A DNA stretch of 64,000 nucleotides, taken from Pseudomonas laurylsulfatiphila (lineage in GTDB: Bacteria > Pseudomonadota > Gammaproteobacteria > Pseudomonadales > Pseudomonadaceae). Under the pieces are notes generated by a model. That model searched no databases. It had not been told where the DNA came from and was given only the letters and a program-made list of their open reading frames with translations. Below, one piece after another: positions 58,580-64,000 of this stretch (position 1 is the first letter of the stretch; each line of letters starts with the position of its first letter). The stretch covers positions 250,501-314,500 of the forward strand of contig NZ_NIRS01000004.1 of the NCBI RefSeq assembly GCF_002934665.1, given 5' to 3'. The translations under genes and the position numbers were made by a program.

Positions 58580-59047
58580 ATGAGCAAGGCAGACGAGCTC
58601 GCTGCAAAATTGAAACAGACACGGCTTACCGGCGCGGATCAGGCGATCGATGGCTGGCCGGGCCAGGTCTACGAACTGTATCAACGGATAGAGCACTGGC
58701 TGCTGCCCTTGACCGAAGCGGGCCTGGTCCTGCGGCGCAACGCCACCCACGTGTTTGAAAGTCATGTCGATGGTGACGCTTACGATTACGCCATCGACCA
58801 GTTGGTGATCACCGGCAATGAACGCAGCCTCACCCTTGATCCGGTTGCGCGCTTCACGGCCGATGGCGAGGGGCGCGTCGAGATTCACTCCCCGGGCAAT
58901 GAGTTCGCCTTGTTGCGCACCGTGGACGAACACGGCGAAACACACTGGTGGCTACAAACGATCGAGCAAGCCACAGCACAGCTGGATGCGGTGGCGCTGA
59001 CAGAAAGCGATCTGCTTGTAGTGGTGCAACAAGGGTTGGCGCTTTAG
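58580..59047 (+). CDS. Hypothetical protein, 155 aa
   Basis: The 155-aa soluble protein begins MSKADELAAKLKQTRL and has a central FESHVDGDAYDYAIDQLVI segment and a C-terminal ETHWWLQTIEQ. It has a reasonable start (CAGGGAATCGAC upstream). I do not recognise a family with a known function; the composition is acidic and consistent with a small cytoplasmic protein. Confidence 0.65.
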   Translation: MSKADELAAKLKQTRLTGADQAIDGWPGQVYELYQRIEHWLLPLTEAGLVLRRNATHVFESHVDGDAYDYAIDQLVITGNERSLTLDPVARFTADGEGRVEIHSPGNEFALLRTVDEHGETHWWLQTIEQATAQLDAVALTESDLLVVVQQGLAL

Positions 59048-59072
59048 GAAGGCTGCCAAAGGGTTCGGGAAA

Positions 59073-59566
59073 CTGTAGAAGCCAGCCTGCTGGCGATGGA
59101 CTCCAGCGCGCCGCGTTCATCCAGTTCACACGCGGTATCGTTAGCGACCATCGCTGGCAAGCCAGCTCCTACAAAGGACCGTGCCCACACTGAAACTGTA
59201 GGAGCCAGCTTGCTGGCGATGGACTCAAGTGCGCCGCGTTCATCCAGTTCACACGCGGTATCGTTAGCGACCATCGCTGGCAAGCCAGCTCCTACAAAGG
59301 ACCGTGCCCACTCGGGAAAACTGTAGGAGCCAGCCTGCTGGCGATGGACTCGAATGCGCCGCGTTCATCCAGATCACACGCGCTATCGTTAGCGACCATC
59401 GCTGGCAAGCCAGCTCCTACAAAGGACTGTGCCCACACTGAAACTGTAGGAGCCAGCCTGCTGGCGATGGACTCGAATGCGCCGCGTTCATCCAGATCAC
59501 ACGCGTTATCGTTAACGACCATCGCTGGCAAGCCAGCTCCTACAAGGGACCGTGTCCACGCTCAAA
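59073..59566. repeat. Tandem array of four REP-pair units (about 124 bp each)
   Basis: Units start at 59073, 59196, 59321 and 59444. Each contains CTGTAGGAGCCAGCCTGCTG, a unique core (GCGCCGCGTTCATCC), and the inverted REP CATCGCTGGCAAGCCAGCTC. Units 1 and 2 share one core variant and units 3 and 4 another. Reading frames across the array are artefacts of the repeat. Confidence 0.92.
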
Positions 59567-59619
59567 ACCAGTGGAAACCCCAAAAAATGGTGCTCCCGAG
59601 GCGCCTTTTCAGTCTTTGG

Positions 59620-61374
59620 TCACTGTGGGTTCTGCCCCGTCACCACCAGCGGGATCTCTGCCTGACGCAAATCCAGGGGAGGCAATTTCGTCGGCTGACT
59701 CAAGCCCTGCAACACCCGGGTGTCGTAATCATAAATGTCCGGCTTGAACGTCACCCGCCCGTCATTGCTCAGGTCCACGGTCCAATAGGCCAGCAGCACC
59801 GGCACCTTCACCGGCAGCTGGATATTCTCGGTCCGGCCATTGGCCAACTGCTTTTGAATCCCGGCGCTGTTCCAGCGCACCGGGTCGTTGAACAACAACT
59901 CGACCAGTTGCAGCGGGTTTTCCACGCGGATGCAGCCCGAGCTGGTGGCCCGGACTGTCTTGGCAAACAGCTCGCGGTGCGGCGTGTCATGCAGGTAAAT
60001 CGCGTAGTCGTTGGGGAAGCGGATCACCACCTGCCCCAATGAACTGTCGGGGCCGGCATCCTGACGCAGGTGGATGCCTCGCGGGTTGCTCCAGTCAACG
60101 TCCGACGGATCGAGCACATTGCCTTCGCGATCAAGCACGCGAATCCGGTTGGCCGCCAGATAGCCCGGATCGTTCTGGATTTTTGGAATCACGTCCTGCT
60201 TGAGGATGGTCGGTGGCACGGTCCAGGTCGGGTTGAACGTGATGTAGGTGATTTCGGCCTGGAACACCGGCGTACTGCGCACCGGCTTGCCGACCTGCAC
60301 CCGCGAACGCCAGATCGGCAGACCGTCGCGGTACATCGCCACCTTGTAGCCTGCGATATCGACGATCACGAAGGTGCCCTGAAGTTTGTACAACAGCCAG
60401 CGGGCGCGCTCCATGTTGACCCGCACCTGATCGATCCGCGCCTCGACCGGCACGTTCAGCGCCGCCAGCGTCGCCGCCCCCGCCACGCCGTCGGCCCCCA
60501 GGTATTGCTCGGTCTGATACTTCTTCACCGCGGCAATGACCTTGTCGTCGTAACCGGTTTTTTTCGACAAGTGCGGGTCCAGGTACCCGCCCGCCACCAG
60601 GCGCGCACGCAATTGTCCGACCGCCACCCCGTCCATGCCGGGCTTGAGCGATTGACCTTCGGTGACTTTCGGCCAGCCACCCGCATCACGCACCTGGCGC
60701 AACCGGGCCAGGCCTTCACGCAAATTGCGGTAAATCTCTTCCTGAGGAGGCGCATCGGCGAATGCACGTGCCACGTCATGGGCATCGAGGGCGGCGAACA
60801 GGTTGTTCATGTCCTCGCGGGCACCGCCGCCGGCAGGATCGAAATTCCAGTGAATGTCCAGCCGCGACGGATCGACCTTGCCCCGGCGCAGTTGCAGCAG
60901 CGCGGTGATGAAGGTGCGGGTGGCCGCCATGTCGAACATCGCCCGTTGCGCCGTGGAAGGCATGGCGGCCATCAGCGATTCATGGGCCTGGGCCAGTTCA
61001 GTGATACGGAAGTCCGCCGGGGTCAGGCCGTCGACCTTGGTGTCTTCGAGGCTCTTGAGTAACTGCAGCACATCACGATCATCCGTCCACGCGGCGCGAT
61101 AGTTGCGATGCATATAGAAATCCAGCACCACCCGGCTGACGTCCACACGCTGATGGCGCCTTGACGTGAGCAATGGTGGAAACGCCGAGCGCAGCGGTTC
61201 CAGCGTTGCCTGAATCGCCTGGCCAACCGCATCGTCGGGCGCCGCGGCATCAATTGTGCTGCTCGCTGCAGATACCGACTCAATCGGCGAAGTTTGCGCA
61301 AATGCTGCACCGCCGATCAGAAAGCCCATAAAAAACATGCGGCTTATGACGAATAACCTTGTTAATTGCACCAT
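59620..61374 (-). CDS. L,D-transpeptidase (YcbB/LdtD type)
   Basis: The 584-aa periplasmic enzyme has a signal peptide (about 1-26), a scaffold domain, a peptidoglycan-binding domain (about 265-325, including GVAVGQLRARLVAGGYLDP) and a YkuD catalytic domain. The catalytic HDTPHRELFAK ... ATSSGCIRVENP (conserved His, Ser, Gly, Cys) is complete. It makes 3-3 crosslinks or attaches lipoprotein. It is divergent from a second, smaller L,D-transpeptidase-like gene, sharing an 82-base promoter region. Confidence 0.9.
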   Translation of the reverse strand: MVQLTRLFVISRMFFMGFLIGGAAFAQTSPIESVSAASSTIDAAAPDDAVGQAIQATLEPLRSAFPPLLTSRRHQRVDVSRVVLDFYMHRNYRAAWTDDRDVLQLLKSLEDTKVDGLTPADFRITELAQAHESLMAAMPSTAQRAMFDMAATRTFITALLQLRRGKVDPSRLDIHWNFDPAGGGAREDMNNLFAALDAHDVARAFADAPPQEEIYRNLREGLARLRQVRDAGGWPKVTEGQSLKPGMDGVAVGQLRARLVAGGYLDPHLSKKTGYDDKVIAAVKKYQTEQYLGADGVAGAATLAALNVPVEARIDQVRVNMERARWLLYKLQGTFVIVDIAGYKVAMYRDGLPIWRSRVQVGKPVRSTPVFQAEITYITFNPTWTVPPTILKQDVIPKIQNDPGYLAANRIRVLDREGNVLDPSDVDWSNPRGIHLRQDAGPDSSLGQVVIRFPNDYAIYLHDTPHRELFAKTVRATSSGCIRVENPLQLVELLFNDPVRWNSAGIQKQLANGRTENIQLPVKVPVLLAYWTVDLSNDGRVTFKPDIYDYDTRVLQGLSQPTKLPPLDLRQAEIPLVVTGQNPQ

Positions 61375-61456
61375 GGATAATCCTTAATCCCCTGATTCAA
61401 CGGCGCCAGCTTTGCGCTCGCTGCTAGACTCGAAATTATCATGATGAGACCCGACT

Positions 61457-62185
61457 ATGGCGCTAAACCGCTTTGGCCTTTTATTTGCCATTTTACTGAC
61501 GTGCCTTTCAGTAACGTCAGCCTACGCCGATTCGCTTGAAAACGCGCTGGTCAAAGCAGCACCAGGCGCCGACGCCAAAGTGATTGCCCTGGCCGTTCGC
61601 GCCACCCAATGCAGCCGTGCCCAAGGCGTCGCCCCGGCCCAAAGACTGGCGGTGATCGATTACTCCCTGCCTTCGACCGAACAACGCCTGTGGGTCTTCG
61701 ACCTTAAACGGCGCAAGTTGCTGTTTCACGAACTGGTCGCCCATGGCCGCAACAGCGGCGAAAACATGGCGACGCTGTTCTCCAACCAGAATGAAAGCCA
61801 CGCCACCAGCCTCGGTCTGTTCCGTACCCAGCAAAGCTATCTCGGCCAGAACGGTTACTCGCTGCGCATGGAAGGCCTGGAGCCCGGCTTCAACGACAAC
61901 GCGTTTGACCGGGCCATCGTCATTCACGGCGCACCCTACGTCAGCCCGGTGCTGGCCCGCGCCAATGGCCGGATCGGCCGCAGCCTGGGTTGCCCGGCCG
62001 TCAGACCGGCGATTGCCCATCGGCTGATTGATTCGATGAAGGACGGCCAGTTGTTGTTTTCCTACTACCCGGACCAGCGCTGGTTGAAGTCATCCTCCTA
62101 CATCAACTGCGGCGGCGACACCGTGGCCTCAAGGGAAAAATCCACTTCAACCCAGAAAACGACGTCCAACCTGTCAAAACTGTAA
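61457..62185 (+). CDS. Murein L,D-transpeptidase catalytic domain protein (YkuD_2 type)
   Basis: The 242-aa protein has a signal peptide (about 1-24, ending SAYA) and a YkuD_2-type domain with HGRNSGENMATLFSN, VIHGAPYVSP and the active-site GRSLGCPAV cysteine. The small size leaves room for little besides the catalytic domain. Whether it is a transpeptidase or a related hydrolase cannot be decided from sequence. It is divergent from the larger LdtD-like gene. Confidence 0.85.
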   Translation: MALNRFGLLFAILLTCLSVTSAYADSLENALVKAAPGADAKVIALAVRATQCSRAQGVAPAQRLAVIDYSLPSTEQRLWVFDLKRRKLLFHELVAHGRNSGENMATLFSNQNESHATSLGLFRTQQSYLGQNGYSLRMEGLEPGFNDNAFDRAIVIHGAPYVSPVLARANGRIGRSLGCPAVRPAIAHRLIDSMKDGQLLFSYYPDQRWLKSSSYINCGGDTVASREKSTSTQKTTSNLSKL

Positions 62186-62265
62186 TCCCCGCCTCAGCCA
62201 GCTGAAAGGCACCGCCCGCTAGCCTCGTCGACAAGTTCAACAGGCTGACGGGCGGAACACACGGC

Positions 62266-63972
62266 ATGCACTCCCACACTTCAAGACGCACCTTCGTCAA
62301 AGGCCTGGCCATCGGCGGGCTCTTCGGCGGCCTCGGGTTATGGCGCACGCCGGTCTGGGCGATCAGCAGCCCCGGCGAACCGCAGGTGTTGGCCGGCAAT
62401 GATTTCGACCTGTTCATCGGCGAATCCCCGGTCAACTTCACCGGCACCCCGCGCACTGCACTGACCATCAACGGTGGCATTCCCGGCCCGCTGCTGCGCT
62501 GGCGTGAAGGCGATACAGTGACGCTGCGGGTACGCAACAGACTCAAGGACAGCACCTCCATTCACTGGCACGGCATCTTGCTGCCGGCCAACATGGACGG
62601 CGTGCCGGGCCTGAGTTTCAAGGGCATCGAGCCGGGCGGCCTGTACGTCTACCAGTTCACCGTGCGGCAGAACGGCACCTACTGGTATCACAGCCATTCG
62701 GGGTTCCAGGAACAATCCGGCGTCTACGGCCCGCTGGTGATCGACGCCAAGGACCCGGAGCCGTTCCAGTACGACCGCGACTACGTGGTGATGCTCAGCG
62801 ACTGGACCGACGAAGACCCGGTCGACCTGATGAAGACGCTGAAAAAACAGTCCGATTACTACAACTTCAACAAGCGCACCGTGGGCGACTTCATCCACGA
62901 CGTCAGCGAAAAAGGCTGGGGGCCGACCGTCGCCGATCGCACGATGTGGGCCGAGATGAAGATGAACCCCACCGACCTGGCGGACGTCGGCGGCGCCACT
63001 TACACCTACCTGTTGAACGGCCAGGCGCCGGACATGAACTGGACCGGGGTGTTCCGCCCGGGGGAAAAGCTGCGGCTGCGCTTCATCAACGGCTCGGCCA
63101 TGAGTTACTTCGACGTGCGCATCCCCGGCCTGAAAATGACCGTGGTCGCCGCCGATGGCCTGCACGTCAAACCGGTGAGCGTCGACGAGTTTCGCATTGC
63201 CGTGGCGGAAACCTTCGACGTTATCGTCGAACCGACCGAAGCGGCCTACACCCTGTTCGCCCAGGCGATGGATCGCACCGGCTACGCACGCGGCACTCTC
63301 GCAGTGAAGGCGGGACTCGTAGCACCGCTGCCAGCACTGGACCCACGCCCTCTGGTGACCATGGATGACATGGGCATGGCCGGCATGGACCACGGCAGCA
63401 TGGCGGGCATGGATCACAGCAACATGGTCATGGGCGACATGCCCGGCATGCAGTCCCACCCGGCCTCGGAAACCGACAACCCGCTGGTGGACATGCAGGC
63501 CATGTCCACCTCAGCGAAACTCGACGACCCCGGCATGGGCCTGCGCAACAACGGCCGCCGCGTGCTCACCTACTCCGACCTGCGCAGCACCTTCGAAGAC
63601 CCGGACGGCCGCGAGCCTGGCCGCACCCTTGAACTGCACCTGACCGGGCACATGGAAAAATTCGCCTGGTCGTTCAACGGTGTGAAGTTCTCTGATGCAG
63701 AGCCCCTGCGCCTCACCTACGGCGAGCGACTGCGGATCGTGCTGGTCAACGACACGATGATGATGCACCCCATCCACCTGCACGGCATGTGGAGCGACCT
63801 CGAAGACGAGAACGGCCAGTTCATGGTGCGCAAACACACCATCGACATGCCACCGGGCTCGCGGCGCAGCTATCGGGTCACGGCCGATGCGCTCGGCCGT
63901 TGGGCCTATCACTGCCATCTCCTGTACCACATGGAAATGGGCATGTTCCGTGAAGTTCGCGTGGAAGAATGA
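62266..63972 (+). CDS. copA: Copper-resistance multicopper oxidase
   Basis: The 568-aa periplasmic oxidase has a Tat signal (SRRTF, 6-10). Its copper ligands are HWHG (100-103), WYHSH (140-144), HPIHLHG and the C-terminal HCHLLYHMEMGM. A Met-rich segment (about 364-400, MDDMGMAGMDHGSM) probably binds Cu(I). It oxidises Cu(I) in the periplasm. Its usual partner copB follows after 10 bases. Confidence 0.95.
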   Translation: MHSHTSRRTFVKGLAIGGLFGGLGLWRTPVWAISSPGEPQVLAGNDFDLFIGESPVNFTGTPRTALTINGGIPGPLLRWREGDTVTLRVRNRLKDSTSIHWHGILLPANMDGVPGLSFKGIEPGGLYVYQFTVRQNGTYWYHSHSGFQEQSGVYGPLVIDAKDPEPFQYDRDYVVMLSDWTDEDPVDLMKTLKKQSDYYNFNKRTVGDFIHDVSEKGWGPTVADRTMWAEMKMNPTDLADVGGATYTYLLNGQAPDMNWTGVFRPGEKLRLRFINGSAMSYFDVRIPGLKMTVVAADGLHVKPVSVDEFRIAVAETFDVIVEPTEAAYTLFAQAMDRTGYARGTLAVKAGLVAPLPALDPRPLVTMDDMGMAGMDHGSMAGMDHSNMVMGDMPGMQSHPASETDNPLVDMQAMSTSAKLDDPGMGLRNNGRRVLTYSDLRSTFEDPDGREPGRTLELHLTGHMEKFAWSFNGVKFSDAEPLRLTYGERLRIVLVNDTMMMHPIHLHGMWSDLEDENGQFMVRKHTIDMPPGSRRSYRVTADALGRWAYHCHLLYHMEMGMFREVRVEE

Positions 63973-63982
63973 GGCGCACCCC

Positions 63983-64000
63983 ATGATTCGATTCACCCCG
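63983..64000 (+). CDS. copB: copB, first codons only (window edge)
   Basis: The frame MIRFTP starts 10 bases after the copA stop and runs off the window. Only the first six codons are visible, so the name rests on the copA-copB gene order. Confidence 0.5.

Noticed and set aside
59044..59531. Apparent repeat-protein frames (AMVANDTACELDERGA-like)
   Set aside because: They are translations of the tandem REP array and carry no ribosome-binding site.

Overview
The window looks like a chromosomal segment of a fluorescens-group Pseudomonas. Three things point there: high-GC coding sequence; the gene order truA-trpF-accD-folC-dedD-cvpA-purF-metZ, fimV-asd-asd-leuB-leuDC, and gltX/efflux/uvrB/aminotransferase; and many pseudomonad REP palindromes (GTAGGAGCGAGCCTGCTCGC type and relatives) between genes.

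Layout. 1-700: three minus-strand tRNAs (Val, Asp, Asp) with their promoter and terminator. 717-9560: a minus-strand run of housekeeping genes (SDR, metZ, purF, cvpA, dedD, folC, accD, trpF, truA). 9700-10851: an IS110-family element inserted inside a REP. Its 5' non-coding region folds into two loops whose arms match the target REP and the element's own ends, so the sequence encodes a readable bridge-RNA-type guide. 11060-20417: fimV, two asd-like genes and the leuCD-methyltransferase-leuB cluster, with a divergent LysR gene. 21524-28513: a PAS/GGDEF/EAL protein, a heat-shock sHSP with a sigma32-type promoter and ROSE-like leader, dusC, a thioesterase, a hydrolase and a TetR. 28604-37463: tRNA-Glu/Ala pairs, gltX, an EmrAB-type pump, uvrB and an aromatic aminotransferase.

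38309-47910: a tRNA-Asn gene carries a 9.5-kb genomic island bounded by a 24-bp direct repeat of the tRNA 3' end. The island holds a P4-type integrase and a complete tripartite RND pump (MFP, RND, outer-membrane factor) with a TetR regulator. The same half-site pair, GTGAC-N14-GTCAC, lies in both pump promoters. Just beyond attR (48016-50255) is an AT-richer XaxAB/YaxAB-type binary pore-forming toxin pair. 50605-64000 holds an NCS2 permease, a BrnTA toxin-antitoxin pair with no conventional toxin start codon, an arylamine N-acetyltransferase, an exonuclease III, a DUF1254 protein, a diguanylate cyclase, a tandem REP array, two divergent L,D-transpeptidases and a CopA multicopper oxidase followed by the first codons of copB.

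The strongest candidates for closer study are the IS110 guide RNA at 9726-9880, the shared operator system of the island pump, the toxin pair next to the island, and the BrnT start.
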